Source of the DNA: Burkholderiales bacterium
Lineage (GTDB): Bacteria > Pseudomonadota > Gammaproteobacteria > Burkholderiales > SG8-39
DNA length: 64,000 nucleotides
Direction of reading: 5' to 3'
Assembly (NCBI GenBank): GCA_014860355.1
Contig: JACZJV010000033.1
Span: forward strand, 35,294-99,293
Positions 38,791 through 48,197 of this stretch are shown here, in pieces. Position 1 is the stretch's first letter, and every line of letters starts with the position of its first letter. The notes beneath the pieces are model-generated. The model was not told where the DNA came from. It saw nothing but the letters and a program-made list of their open reading frames with translations, and made no database searches. The translations under genes were made by a program, and so were the position numbers.

Positions 38791-38836
38791 GCCGCCGAGA
38801 GTAAAATCAAAAAATCTATCAAGAGAGGGGGTTTTC

Positions 38837-39973
38837 ATGAACAAGTCTTTGCGTAGCATATTTGCGCTGTTCCTGGTCGGTGCAGCCGGTTCCGCCTTGG
38901 CGGACATTACCGTCGGCGTGACCTTGTCGACCACGGGCCCGGCCGCGTCCTTGGGCATACCGGAGAAGAACACCATAGCGCTGCTGCCGAACGAAATCGC
39001 CGGGCAGAAGATGAAGTACATCGTGCTCGACGATGGCACCGATCCGACTGCCGCATCCAAGAACGCGAGAAAACTGGTCTCCGAAGACAAGGTGGATGTC
39101 ATCATCGGCGGCAGCATCACGCCCTCGTCGACTGCCGTGCTGGAAGTGGCAGCCGAATCCAAGACGCCGCAGATCGCACTGGCGCCCTTCGCGCCCGCAG
39201 CCGACAAAGCCGCCTGGGTGTTTCTGATGCCGCAGGATTTCGCCATCATGGGCGGCGCCATCGTCGACCATATGATGGCCAAGGGCGTAAAGACCGTAGG
39301 CTTTATCGGCTACACCGACGGATACGGCGAATTGTGGCTGCGCGTAATGAACAAGATCACCGCCGAGAAAGGCTTGAAGATGGTGGCGGTCGAGCGCTTC
39401 AACCGTACGGACACCAGCGTTACCGGCCAGATCCTGAAGATCATGAGCACCAGTCCGGATGCGGTGCTGGTGGTGGGTTCCGGCACACCGGCAGCGATGC
39501 CGCAGGCGACACTGGTCGAGCGCGGCTACAAGGGCCGCATCTATCAGACCCACGGCGTTGCCAACAAGGATTTTCTGCGCGTAGGCGGAAAGAATGTCGA
39601 AGGCGCTGTGTTGCCTATCGGACCGGTCCTCGTGCCCGAACAATTGCCTGACAGCAATGCGAGCAAGAAGGTTGCGCTGAACTACATCAAGCTGTACGAG
39701 GCTGCCTACGGTGCCGACAGCCGCAACTCCTTCGGTGCGCATGCCTGGGACGCCGGATTGCTGCTGCAGCGAGCGATTCCGGAGGCGCTGAAGAAAGCCA
39801 AACCGGGTACTGCCGAATTCCGTGCAGCCTTGCGCGACGCCATGGAAAACGTCAAGGAAATGCCTGCAAACCACGGCGTATTCAGCTTCTCGCCCACCAA
39901 TCATAAAGGCCTGGACAACAGGGCGGTGGTGATGGTGGTCGTCGAGAATGGCACCTGGAAGGTGTTGCACTGA
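38837..39973 (+). CDS. Branched-chain-type ABC transporter substrate-binding protein (aromatic acid)
   Basis: Periplasmic binding protein of 378 residues with a signal peptide ending GSALA and the Leu/Ile/Val-binding fold (ITVGVTLSTTGPAASLGIPEKNT; VDVIIGGSITPSSTA). Located at the head of the divergent box operon, it probably binds benzoate or a related aromatic acid. A second binding protein lies at 42229, and both may use the LivHMGF-type permease at 43.8-47.1 kb. ATG 38837 follows AGAGAGGGGGTTTTC. Benzoate is inferred from context only. Confidence 0.88.
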   Translation: MNKSLRSIFALFLVGAAGSALADITVGVTLSTTGPAASLGIPEKNTIALLPNEIAGQKMKYIVLDDGTDPTAASKNARKLVSEDKVDVIIGGSITPSSTAVLEVAAESKTPQIALAPFAPAADKAAWVFLMPQDFAIMGGAIVDHMMAKGVKTVGFIGYTDGYGELWLRVMNKITAEKGLKMVAVERFNRTDTSVTGQILKIMSTSPDAVLVVGSGTPAAMPQATLVERGYKGRIYQTHGVANKDFLRVGGKNVEGAVLPIGPVLVPEQLPDSNASKKVALNYIKLYEAAYGADSRNSFGAHAWDAGLLLQRAIPEALKKAKPGTAEFRAALRDAMENVKEMPANHGVFSFSPTNHKGLDNRAVVMVVVENGTWKVLH

Positions 39974-40093
39974 GGCCTGGCGGCTGAATTTGCGGCCTAT
40001 CGGGCGGGAGGTTCGATGGCAAGCGACTGAGCAGGCCGCCCGCCCGCGGCCTGACTGGCGCCGCCGCAGGCGGGGCGAAGGAGGAGAGGAGCG

Positions 40094-40567
40094 ATGACGA
40101 CGACACCGATGCAGTTTCAGGAGTTGCTCGCACCGGTCGCGCGCTACGCACAGGGCCGGGCACTGGACGCGGCTCTGCAAGCGGATCTCAATCTGGAGTT
40201 TCCGCCCGAGGGGGAAACGTTTCAGCGCATCCGCGATGCCTGCCACGCGGGGATCGCAGCGGGCTGGCTATGTACCCAGGGCGATGCGCAGCGGCGCTAC
40301 GGCAGGATTTTCGAGCCGGGTGCAGCGACGCATGGATTCAGCGTGGACGTGGTGGATATTACCGACCTCGTCGGCAATCACCACCGCCATCCCACCGGGG
40401 AAATCGACATGATCATGCCGGTCAGCGCTGAGGCCAGGTTCGACGACCGGGGCGCAGGTTGGCTGGTGTATCCTGCGGACTCGGCCCACCGGCCCACTGT
40501 AACCGGCGGGCGCGCGCTGATCCTGTACCTGCTTCCCGAGGGCAAGATCGAATGGACCAATCAATAA
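40094..40567 (+). CDS. DUF4863 protein (4-hydroxylaminobenzoate lyase-like)
   Basis: Cupin-like cytoplasmic protein of 157 residues. The family includes p-hydroxylaminobenzoate lyase (PnbB), and homologues are often found in box clusters without proven function there. A possible metal site is in LVGNHHRHPTGEIDMIMP (about 95-112), with a His further on. ATG 40094 has GGAGGAGAGGAGC before it. It lies 121 bases after the first binding protein and 21 before the ligase gene. The role in benzoate degradation is not known. Confidence 0.85.
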   Translation: MTTTPMQFQELLAPVARYAQGRALDAALQADLNLEFPPEGETFQRIRDACHAGIAAGWLCTQGDAQRRYGRIFEPGAATHGFSVDVVDITDLVGNHHRHPTGEIDMIMPVSAEARFDDRGAGWLVYPADSAHRPTVTGGRALILYLLPEGKIEWTNQ

Positions 40568-40588
40568 TGATCGAGCGAGGAGAACAAT

Positions 40589-42202
40589 ATGCCGGGACTG
40601 TCGTCTGCTGACCATAGCGTCAGCCCGCCCCGAGTCAGCATCCCGCGCGACTTCAACGCCGCGTACGACCTGATCGAGCGCAATCTACGCGCCGGGCGCT
40701 CGGGCAAGACCGCGTTTATCGACGATAGCGGCAGCATCACCTACGGCCAGCTCGCCGAGCGCGCAAACCGCGCCGCCAATGCGTTGAAGGCACTGGGTCT
40801 GGGGCTGGAAGACCGCATCATGCTGGCGCACCTGGACACGGTCGATTTCCCCAGCGTATTTCTCGGTGCAATCAAGGCCGGCATCGTGCCCATCGCCGGC
40901 AACACCCTGCTGACCACGGCAGACTACGAATTCATGCTCGACGACAGCCGCGCCAAGGCGCTGGTGGTGTCGGAGCAGTTGCTGCCTACGTTCGCGCCGC
41001 TGTTGGAAAAAGGCTCGGGCAAGCTTCCGTTTCTGCAGCATGTGATCGTGTCGGGCAAAGATGCGCACGGGCGACTGTCGCTGGCGCAACTGATGGACCA
41101 GGCTGGCGCGGCATGCGAGCCGGCGCCGACCACCTCCGACGACGCCTGCTTCTGGCTCTACTCCTCGGGCTCGACCGGCACACCCAAGGGCACGGTGCAC
41201 GTGCACTCGCATCTGATCCAGACGGCCGAACTCTACGCCATACCGGTGCTGGGCATACGCGAGGACGACCTCGTGTTTTCGGCGGCGAAGCTGTTTTTTG
41301 CATACGGTCTGGGCAACTCGCTCACCTTTCCGATGTCGGTCGGGGCGACAGCCGTATTGATGGCCGAGCGGCCGACGCCGGCGAGCGTGTTCCAGCGCCT
41401 GCAACAGCACCGGCCGACAATTTTTTACGGCGTGCCGACCCTTTACGCGGCGCTGCTCGCCAGTCCCGATATCCCCAAGCGCGAGGCGCTCAATCTGCGC
41501 GTGTGCACCTCGGCGGGCGAGGCGCTGCCGGCCGACATCGGCGAGCGCTGGACCAGACACTTCGGCGTGGAGATTCTGGACGGCATCGGATCGACCGAGA
41601 TGCTGCATATATTCGTCTCGAACCGGCCGGGCGAGGTGCGCTACGGCACCACGGGCAAGGCCGTGCCGGGCTACTTCTTGCGTGTGGTCGACGACGCCGG
41701 CCATCAGGTGAAGACCGGCGAGATCGGTGAGCTGCAGATCAACGGGCCGACCAGCGCCGCCTGCTACTGGAACAACCGCGCCAAGAGCCGCGCCACGTTC
41801 ATGGGGGACTGGACGCGCAGCGGCGACAAATACACCGTGGACGAGGCGGGGTATTACACCTACTCCGGACGCACCGACGACATGCTCAAGGTGGGCGGAA
41901 TCTACGTCTCGCCGTTCGAGGTCGAAGGCGCGCTGCTCACGCATCCGGACGTGCTCGAGGCGGCCGTGATCGGGCAGGCGGACGCGGACCAGCTGGTCAA
42001 GCCCAAGGCCTATATCGTCACCAAGGCGGGGGTCACCGCCGATGCGGCACTGGCCGAGAAGCTGCAGCAGCACGTCAAGTCGAAGCTCGCGCCATACAAG
42101 TACCCGCGCTGGGTGGAATTCGCCAGCGAGCTGCCGAAAACCGCGACCGGCAAGATACAGCGCTTCAAACTGCGCGCCAAGTCGCAGACAGATGTAAAGT
42201 AA
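40589..42202 (+). CDS. Benzoate-CoA ligase
   Basis: AMP-forming acyl-CoA synthetase of 537 residues that activates benzoate for the box pathway. The AMP-binding P-loop is YSSGSTGTPKGTVHVHSH (about 191-208); adenylate-contact motif DGIGSTEMLHIF; hinge and C-terminal catalytic lysine in LPKTATGKIQRF. Length and motifs match benzoate-CoA ligases (BclA/BadA type). ATG 40589 has GCGAGGAGAACAAT upstream. It is transcribed with the DUF4863 gene and followed 26 bases later by the second binding-protein gene. Confidence 0.93.
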   Translation: MPGLSSADHSVSPPRVSIPRDFNAAYDLIERNLRAGRSGKTAFIDDSGSITYGQLAERANRAANALKALGLGLEDRIMLAHLDTVDFPSVFLGAIKAGIVPIAGNTLLTTADYEFMLDDSRAKALVVSEQLLPTFAPLLEKGSGKLPFLQHVIVSGKDAHGRLSLAQLMDQAGAACEPAPTTSDDACFWLYSSGSTGTPKGTVHVHSHLIQTAELYAIPVLGIREDDLVFSAAKLFFAYGLGNSLTFPMSVGATAVLMAERPTPASVFQRLQQHRPTIFYGVPTLYAALLASPDIPKREALNLRVCTSAGEALPADIGERWTRHFGVEILDGIGSTEMLHIFVSNRPGEVRYGTTGKAVPGYFLRVVDDAGHQVKTGEIGELQINGPTSAACYWNNRAKSRATFMGDWTRSGDKYTVDEAGYYTYSGRTDDMLKVGGIYVSPFEVEGALLTHPDVLEAAVIGQADADQLVKPKAYIVTKAGVTADAALAEKLQQHVKSKLAPYKYPRWVEFASELPKTATGKIQRFKLRAKSQTDVK

Positions 42203-42228
42203 TCATTGTCCAACCGAGGAGGATCGAA

Positions 42229-43419
42229 ATGAGTAAAGACCTACCGTTTGACCGGCGCGAGTTTCTCAAGACCGCCGCTGCAGTGGCCGGCGTCGCCAGC
42301 CTGCCGGGTTTCGCGTTTGCGCAGGGCGCGAAAATCAAGATCGGCCTGATGCTGCCATACACCGGCACGTATTCGCAGCTCGGCGTAGCCATCACCAACG
42401 GTTTCAAGCTGGCGGTAGCGGAGAACGGCGGCAAGCTCGGCGGTCGGGATATCGAATATTTTACCGTCGACGATGAATCCAACCCGGCCAAGGCGACCGA
42501 CAACGCCAATGCATTGGTGACCCGCGACAAGGTGGATGTGCTGGTGGGCACGGTGCATTCCGGCGTGGAGATGGGCATCGTGAAAGTCGTGCGCGAGTCC
42601 GGCACGCTGCACATCAATCCGAATGCGGGTGCGGGCGCGGCTACGGGCGCCCTTTGCGCGCCGAATATCTTCCGCACCTCGTTCACCAACTGGCAGCCCG
42701 CCTACCCGATGGGCAAAGTGCTGGCAGATCGGGGCATCAAGAAAGTCGTCACCCTCACCTGGAAATACGGCGCCGGCGAAGAGGCGATCCAGGGTTTCAA
42801 GGAAGGCTTCACCAAGGCCGGCGGCACGGTCGTGAAGGAACTGTACCTGCCGTTCCCGAGCGTGGAATTCCAGCCGCTGCTGACCGAGATCGCCTCGATC
42901 AAGCCCGATGCGGTGTTTGTGTTCTTTGCCGGCGGCGGCGGTGTGAAGCTGATCAAGGACTGGCAGGCGGCAGGCCTCAAGGGCAAGATCGGTTTGTACG
43001 GCTCGGGTTTTCTCACCGACGGTGTGCTCGACGCCGTGGGCGACGCGGCCGAGGGCATCGAAACCACCCTGCATTACGGCGACGGTATCGAAACGCCCAA
43101 GAACAAAACCTTCCGTCTGAATTATGCCAAGACCTACAAGCTGCAGCCCGATGTCTATGCGGTGCAGGGCTACGACGCCGGCCTGCTGCTGATAGCGGGA
43201 ATGAAGGCGGTCAAGGGCGACGTGAGCAGGAAGAAAGAGCTCTACGCCGCGATGGAAAAGGCCAAGATCGACAGCCCGCGCGGCACTTGGACCATGTCCA
43301 AGGCGCACAACCCGATTCAGGACATCTATCTGCGCAAAGTCGTGGGCAAGGAGAACAAGGTGATGGGCGTGGCGCACAAGGCGCTCGCCGACCCGGCGCG
43401 CGGCTGCAAGATGGGCTAA
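42229..43419 (+). CDS. Branched-chain-type ABC substrate-binding protein, twin-arginine-like leader
   Basis: Periplasmic binding protein of 396 residues whose leader has a DRREFLKTAA motif close to the Tat consensus, ending near FAFAQ. The Liv-type fold is clear (KIGLMLPYTGTYSQLGVAITNGFKLAV; VDVLVGTVHSGVEMG). It is distinct from the 38837 protein, so the cluster encodes two binding proteins, perhaps with different aromatic-acid ranges. ATG 42229 follows CGAGGAGGATCGAA. A terminator follows the gene, so the permease genes are probably expressed separately or by readthrough. Confidence 0.9.
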   Translation: MSKDLPFDRREFLKTAAAVAGVASLPGFAFAQGAKIKIGLMLPYTGTYSQLGVAITNGFKLAVAENGGKLGGRDIEYFTVDDESNPAKATDNANALVTRDKVDVLVGTVHSGVEMGIVKVVRESGTLHINPNAGAGAATGALCAPNIFRTSFTNWQPAYPMGKVLADRGIKKVVTLTWKYGAGEEAIQGFKEGFTKAGGTVVKELYLPFPSVEFQPLLTEIASIKPDAVFVFFAGGGGVKLIKDWQAAGLKGKIGLYGSGFLTDGVLDAVGDAAEGIETTLHYGDGIETPKNKTFRLNYAKTYKLQPDVYAVQGYDAGLLLIAGMKAVKGDVSRKKELYAAMEKAKIDSPRGTWTMSKAHNPIQDIYLRKVVGKENKVMGVAHKALADPARGCKMG

Positions 43420-43450
43420 GGCGAAAATCGCGAGTACTACATGGGGATCG

Positions 43451-43480
43451 AAAGGCCGGCGCAAGCCGGCCTTTGTTTGA
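43451..43480 (+). terminator. Terminator after the second binding-protein gene
   Basis: Perfect arms AAAGGCCGGC and GCCGGCCTTT with a GCAA tetraloop, followed by GTTTG, 31 bases past the stop codon. Confidence 0.75.
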
Positions 43481-43518
43481 GGGCCTTCCCGCCGCAGGTA
43501 GAGAGTTGTATGTTTCTT

Positions 43519-43700
43519 GCGCGGACGGCGGCCCGTCCGCGCGGATCGTCGATTGCGCACGGATGATGAATCCATCCGTACGCAATCGACGATCTTGTGT
43601 GAAACCCACACGCTGTGTCCGGGGTTAATCGGAACCGTGGTTTCTGCACGGATGTGCTTTTCATCCGTGCAGAAACCACGGTTGGCGCGCGGAGCGCGCA
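43519..43700. repeat. Multi-hairpin dispersed repeat, copy 2
   Basis: Modules in the order III-II-I relative to copy 1: GCGCGGACGG/CCGTCCGCGC (43519-43542); a pair of 21-base arms with one mismatch (43544-43564, 43574-43594); and a perfect 20-base-arm hairpin (43635-43654, 43662-43681) with loop TGCTTTT, then GTTGGCGCGCGGAGCGCGCA. The stems differ from copy 1 by paired changes that keep the pairing. Confidence 0.75.
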
Positions 43701-43787
43701 AAGGCCGCCACTCGTATACGACGGAAATTGAGACGCCGCAAAAAGTTTGACTGTCCGCACATCACGCCTCAGACTTCAGCCACCAAC

Positions 43788-44684
43788 ATGGACGCAAACA
43801 CTTTCCTGATCCAGATCCTGAACGGCATCCAGTACGGCCTGCTGCTGTTTCTGGTGGCGAGCGGGCTGACGCTGATCCTGGGCATCATGGGCATCATCAA
43901 TCTGGCCCACGGCACTTTCTATATGGTGGGAGCCTATCTCGCGTTCTCGCTGTCGCAGTATTTCGGCAGTCTGTGGCTGGCGATGGCGGGCGGCGTGGTG
44001 ATCGCGGTCGCCATCGGACTGGTGCTCGAATGGCTGCTGATCAGCCGGCTCTATCATCGCGATCACCTGTATCAGGTGCTGCTCACTTACGGCCTGATCC
44101 TGATGTTCGAGGAACTCCGCAGCGTAGTCTTCGGCGACGACGTGCACGGGGTGGCGGTGCCGGAGTTCCTGCGGGCTTCTATCCCTCTTACTGAAACCCT
44201 CAGCTATCCCGTCTACCGGCTGTGGATGTCTGCGGTCTGCCTGGTGCTCGCCGTCGGCATGTATTTCCTGATCCAGAAGACGCGGTTGGGCATGATCATT
44301 CGCGCCGGTGCGGCAAACCGCGAGATGGTGCAGTCGCTGGGCATCAATATCAATCTGCTCTACCGCCTGGTGTTCGCGCTGGGCGTGGCGCTCGCGGCGT
44401 TCGCGGGCATGATCGCGGCGCCGGTGGCTTCGGTGTTCCCCGGCATGGGCAACCAGGTATTGATCATCTGTTTCGTGGTGGTGGTCATCGGCGGCATCGG
44501 TTCGGTGAAAGGCGCGCTGCTGGCGGCGATCCTGATCGGTTTGGTGGATACCTTCGGCAAGGTGATCACGCTCGAATTCGGCGGCGTGCAGCTGTTGCCG
44601 CAGCTCTCCGGCATGATGGTCTACGTGCTCATGGCGGTGGTGCTGCTCGCGCGGCCCGAGGGCCTGTTCGGGAAGCGCACCTGA
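43788..44684 (+). CDS. ABC transporter permease, LivH family
   Basis: Inner-membrane permease of 298 residues with about eight helices. Family signature LILGIMGIINLAHGTFYMVGAYLAF near the N terminus and GGIGSVKGALLAAILIGLVDTFGK near the C terminus. It works with LivM-, LivG- and LivF-like subunits encoded next. ATG 43788 is the family-typical start MDANTFLIQILNGIQYG; 44684 (TGATG) overlaps livM. In this cluster the substrate is probably benzoate or another aromatic acid rather than branched-chain amino acids. The start is preceded by the repeat-rich spacer. Confidence 0.9.
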   Translation: MDANTFLIQILNGIQYGLLLFLVASGLTLILGIMGIINLAHGTFYMVGAYLAFSLSQYFGSLWLAMAGGVVIAVAIGLVLEWLLISRLYHRDHLYQVLLTYGLILMFEELRSVVFGDDVHGVAVPEFLRASIPLTETLSYPVYRLWMSAVCLVLAVGMYFLIQKTRLGMIIRAGAANREMVQSLGININLLYRLVFALGVALAAFAGMIAAPVASVFPGMGNQVLIICFVVVVIGGIGSVKGALLAAILIGLVDTFGKVITLEFGGVQLLPQLSGMMVYVLMAVVLLARPEGLFGKRT

Positions 44685-45685
44685 TGCGCCGACTTCGCCC
44701 AGGTACCATCGTACTGCTCGCTTGCCTGCTGGTGCTTGCGCTGCTGCCCGCATTCGCGGAGAAATATTACGTTCAGCTGTTTACCAAGATCATGATCATG
44801 GCGATCTTCGCCATGAGCCTGGACCTGCTGGTCGGCTTTACCGGACTGGTGAGTCTGGGACACGCGGCGTTCTTCGGTCTCGCGGGCTATGTGCTCGCCT
44901 TCGCCGCACCGCAGTACGAGGCGGCCAACCTGTGGCTGTCGCTGCCGCTGGCGATGGCATGCTCCGGCCTGCTGGCGCTCCTCATCGGCGCGCTGGTGCT
45001 GCGCACCTCGGGCATCTATTTCATCATGGTCACGCTCGCCTTTGCGCAGATGGTGTTCTTTCTGTTTCACGACACTGAATTCGGCGGCGGCGCCGACGGC
45101 ATCTACGTCTACGCGAAGCCGGTGGCCGCCATCGCCGGCTGGGAGCCGTTCACCCTGGAAAACCACGTACACTTCTATTTCGTGGTGCTGGTGCTGCTGG
45201 TGCTGGTCTACGCCGCATTGCGCATGCTGCTCGCCTCACTGTTCGGCCGCGTGATCGTCGGAATCCGCGTCAACGAGCAGCGCATGAAGTCGCTGGGCTA
45301 CCGCACTTTCCGCTACAAGCTCGTCTGCTTCGTGCTCGCGGGGGTGCTCGCCGGCATGGCGGGCTATTTTGCCGCGGCGCAGTTCGGTTTCGTCAGTCCG
45401 GAAACCCTGGGCTGGCATCAATCGGGCAGCGTGCTGATGATGGTGATCCTGGGGGGCATGGGCACGCTTACCGGCGCGGTCCTCGGGGCGTTCGCGATGA
45501 TACTGCTCGAGCTCGGCCTGCAGGACCTGCCCCGCATCGGCGGCCTGGACCTCGCCAAGCACTGGCAGTTGTTCATGGGCGGATTCATCGTGCTGGCCGT
45601 GCTGCTCTTGCCGCACGGCCTGCTCGGACTGGGCCAACTCGCGTCGAAGTTGCGGCGAAAGCCGGTGGAGGCGCGCGATGGCTGA
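44684..45685 (+). CDS. ABC transporter permease, LivM family
   Basis: Second membrane subunit, 333 residues with 9-10 predicted helices. Family motifs are LDLLVGFTGLVSLGHAAFFGLAGYV (about residues 46-70) and GGMGTLTGAVLGAFAMILLE near the C terminus. The start overlaps the livH stop by one base and its own end overlaps livG by eight bases, a tightly coupled operon. It forms the translocation path with the LivH-like subunit. Confidence 0.9.
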   Translation: MRRLRPGTIVLLACLLVLALLPAFAEKYYVQLFTKIMIMAIFAMSLDLLVGFTGLVSLGHAAFFGLAGYVLAFAAPQYEAANLWLSLPLAMACSGLLALLIGALVLRTSGIYFIMVTLAFAQMVFFLFHDTEFGGGADGIYVYAKPVAAIAGWEPFTLENHVHFYFVVLVLLVLVYAALRMLLASLFGRVIVGIRVNEQRMKSLGYRTFRYKLVCFVLAGVLAGMAGYFAAAQFGFVSPETLGWHQSGSVLMMVILGGMGTLTGAVLGAFAMILLELGLQDLPRIGGLDLAKHWQLFMGGFIVLAVLLLPHGLLGLGQLASKLRRKPVEARDG

Positions 45686-46436
45686 GGCGGTGCTGCGCAC
45701 CGAGCGCTTGTCCAAGCACTTCGGCGGGCTTGCCGCGGTGAACGACGTTTCCCTGGAGTTCTACACCGATCAGATCCATGCGGTGATCGGCCCCAACGGC
45801 GCCGGCAAGACTACCCTCACCAGCCTGCTCTCGGGCGACCTGCCCCCGACTTACGGCCATATCTACCTCGACGGCGAGGATGTCGCCGCGCTGTCCGCAG
45901 ATCGCATTTCGCAGCGCGGCGTCGGCCGCAGCTACCAGAAGACCAATATTTTCCTGCCGTTCAGCGTGTTCGAAAACTGCCGCATCGCGGCGCAGTCGCG
46001 CCGCAAGAGTTCGATGCGCTTCGTGCGCCCGGCACTGGCCTATCGCGAAGTCGTGCGCGAGGCCGAGCGCGCCCTGGCCGAGGTCGGGCTGGAGCACAGG
46101 GCGCACGAAACGGCGGCAAGCCTGTCGCACGGCGAGCAGCGCCAGCTCGAAATCGCGATGACGCTGGCCACCCGGCCGCGCATCCTGCTGCTAGACGAAC
46201 CGCTGGCGGGCATGGGCGGCGAGGAATCGGCGCGCATGGTGGAACTGCTGCGAAAGCTGAAACAGGCGCATGCCATGCTGCTGGTCGAGCACGATATGGA
46301 TGCGGTGTTCGCGCTGGCCGACCGGCTGACGGTGATGGTCGACGGCCGCGTGCTCGAGTCCGGGCCGCCCGAACTGATACGCGCCAGCAGCGCGGTGCAG
46401 GAAGCCTATCTCGGCACTGAGGAGTCGGGACAGTGA
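45678..46436 (+). CDS. ABC transporter ATP-binding protein, LivG family
   Basis: Cytoplasmic ATPase of 252 residues. Walker A GPNGAGKTT (about 36-44), Q-loop region RSYQKTNIF, signature LSHGEQRQLEIAM, Walker B RILLLDEPLAGMGG and H-loop LVEHDMDAV are all present. The C terminus has the LivG-type SSAVQEAYLG. It drives import together with the LivF-like subunit. Overlaps both neighbours. Confidence 0.92.
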   Translation: MAEAVLRTERLSKHFGGLAAVNDVSLEFYTDQIHAVIGPNGAGKTTLTSLLSGDLPPTYGHIYLDGEDVAALSADRISQRGVGRSYQKTNIFLPFSVFENCRIAAQSRRKSSMRFVRPALAYREVVREAERALAEVGLEHRAHETAASLSHGEQRQLEIAMTLATRPRILLLDEPLAGMGGEESARMVELLRKLKQAHAMLLVEHDMDAVFALADRLTVMVDGRVLESGPPELIRASSAVQEAYLGTEESGQ

Positions 46437-47149
46437 GCGACGCCGCGCTGATCGACGCACGGGGTATCCATACCTACTACGGCGTGAGCCATATCCTGCA
46501 CGGCGTCGATTTCTGCGTGCGCCGCGGCGAAACCGTGGGACTCATGGGCAGGAACGGCATGGGCAAGACCACCTTGCTAAGGAGCGTGCTCGGTCTGGTG
46601 CGACCGCGCAGCGGGGCGGTGCGCATCGCCGGAGTCGACATGACTCAGGCGGCTACGCATGCGATCGTGCGCAAGGGCATAGCCTATGTCCCGGAGGGGC
46701 GCGGCATCTTTCCCAATCTGTCGGTTCGCGAGAACCTGGTCATGGCCGCGCGCCCCGGCGCGGACGGGCGCCGCGACTGGACGTTCGAGCGCGTGATGCA
46801 GACTTTCCCCCGCCTGGCAGAGCGCCTGACTCACGGCGGCGCACAGCTCTCCGGCGGGGAGCAGCAGATGCTCACCATAGGGCGCGCGCTCATGACCAAT
46901 CCCGACCTGCTGATACTCGACGAGGCGACCGAGGGTCTGGCGCCGAAGATTTCGCGCGAGATCTGGGGCATCATCGGGAGAATCAAGCAGGCCGGAATCG
47001 CCGCGGTGATAGTGGACAAGAATTTCGCTGCCGTGGCCGGCATTGCGGACCGGGTCATGATACTGGTGAAAGGTGCGACCGCTTACGAGGGAAGCAGTAG
47101 CGAACTGCAAGCGCAGCCGGAATTGCGGATCAAGTATCTCGGGGTCTAA
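46433..47149 (+). CDS. ABC transporter ATP-binding protein, LivF family
   Basis: ATPase subunit of 238 residues starting with GTG that overlaps the livG stop. Walker A GRNGMGKTT, the LivF-type EGRGIFPNLSVRENL, signature LSGGEQQML, Walker B LLILDEATEGLAP. In the usual H-loop place it reads IVDKNFAAV instead of EH/DQ-type sequence, common in LivF proteins with variable residues there. Last gene of the transporter operon. Confidence 0.9.
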   Translation: MSDAALIDARGIHTYYGVSHILHGVDFCVRRGETVGLMGRNGMGKTTLLRSVLGLVRPRSGAVRIAGVDMTQAATHAIVRKGIAYVPEGRGIFPNLSVRENLVMAARPGADGRRDWTFERVMQTFPRLAERLTHGGAQLSGGEQQMLTIGRALMTNPDLLILDEATEGLAPKISREIWGIIGRIKQAGIAAVIVDKNFAAVAGIADRVMILVKGATAYEGSSSELQAQPELRIKYLGV

Positions 47150-47218
47150 GGCCGTCAGCACGCTACAGATAGCTGCTGCAGGGCGGGCGTCGATAGTCCT
47201 TGCGAACTACCGGCAAAT

Positions 47219-48040
47219 TCATCGCGCGTGACAGGAAAGACAGAGCGCGGATCGATCAGTAGTGGCAATCAACCTGCCGTGTTCCCTACCATAGGCCTGG
47301 TGGCAGGATATGCAACTGATTCTGCCGTCCGACAACTTGATATTTCGTTGCGCCAGCTGGTTCTGCGGACGGAAGCTGCCGTTTCTGCTTGCGTTTCCAT
47401 AGCTGCGTCCGATGGGGTGGGGTGCAATGCCGCCTGAGTGGCGCAGGACTCCGGCGCGGCCCACGCTGACGGCTGCGTAGCCGGAGAAAGCGCCGCTATG
47501 ACACCCGAGGCAGTACAAGGAATGGCGGTCGATGTCGATGGTGCCGGTGCCTATGTCCAGATGCCCCGATGCCACGATAGACGTACCTGCGTCCTTCATG
47601 CGCGCGAAAAATGCGGGATCGTGGCAGGCCTGGCAGAATTCCCTGCCGCGTCGAGTTCCGCGCAACAGTCCGGAGGTCCGGCCATGCGGCGCATGGCAGG
47701 TGCTGCAGGTCATGTTGCCTTTCCAATCGAGCGGATACTCTGCGGGCAGTTGGCGTGCGGGCGTGAAACCACTAGGGTGCCCGATTTCCAGGGTTCGCTC
47801 ATGGCAGCTGGCGCAGAGCATTTCCTGCGATGCCGACAGTTTCGCCGCATCGGCCTGATCGACGTCCTGTCCGGCCAGATGGCAGGCGCCGCAATCGGAC
47901 ATAGAGGGATGCGCGCTCACCCTGTCGTCCGCCGCATGTAGCAGTGTCGCGGCGCACAGGAAGCAGGTGCCTATACTTGCAGCGATCCAGCTGCGCGCGA
48001 ATCTCCTGCAGCGCTCCGGCCAGTTTGAATCGAAATTCAT
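47219..48040 (-). CDS. Heptahaem c-type cytochrome (doubled CXXCH family)
   Basis: Exported protein of 273 residues with a signal peptide (about 1-36, ending LLHA) and seven CXXCH haem sites: CGACH, CASCH, CSTCH, CQACH, CLGCH, CISCH, CLSCH. It belongs to the paired-CXXCH/cytochrome c3-like group and is predicted to be periplasmic. It runs opposite to the conduit genes and shares the ~570-base intergenic region with the pentahaem gene. An FNR-like site lies about 145 bases upstream of its start. Its role as periplasmic electron carrier to or from the conduit is inferred. Confidence 0.88.
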   Translation of the reverse strand: MNFDSNWPERCRRFARSWIAASIGTCFLCAATLLHAADDRVSAHPSMSDCGACHLAGQDVDQADAAKLSASQEMLCASCHERTLEIGHPSGFTPARQLPAEYPLDWKGNMTCSTCHAPHGRTSGLLRGTRRGREFCQACHDPAFFARMKDAGTSIVASGHLDIGTGTIDIDRHSLYCLGCHSGAFSGYAAVSVGRAGVLRHSGGIAPHPIGRSYGNASRNGSFRPQNQLAQRNIKLSDGRISCISCHQAYGREHGRLIATTDRSALCLSCHAR

Positions 48041-48183
48041 TTCAGAATGAGGGGATAAATTCCCTGGTGCTTCCTAGAATTCAGGCCCTGTTTCAGCAAT
48101 TCGGTAGCGCCATCTCAGCGGCCATCGCGCACGCGCCGGTTTCTGTTCATCGCCAGATTCTGCCGACGTTCCCGGGAAGCCGA

Positions 48184-48197
48184 TTGATATGCATCAC
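48184..48197. promoter_or_regulatory. FNR/ANR-like site
   Basis: TTGAT-N4-ATCAC matches TTGAT-N4-ATCAA at nine of ten positions. It lies in the divergent region between the heptahaem and pentahaem cytochrome genes, so O2-responsive control is plausible. Confidence 0.45.
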
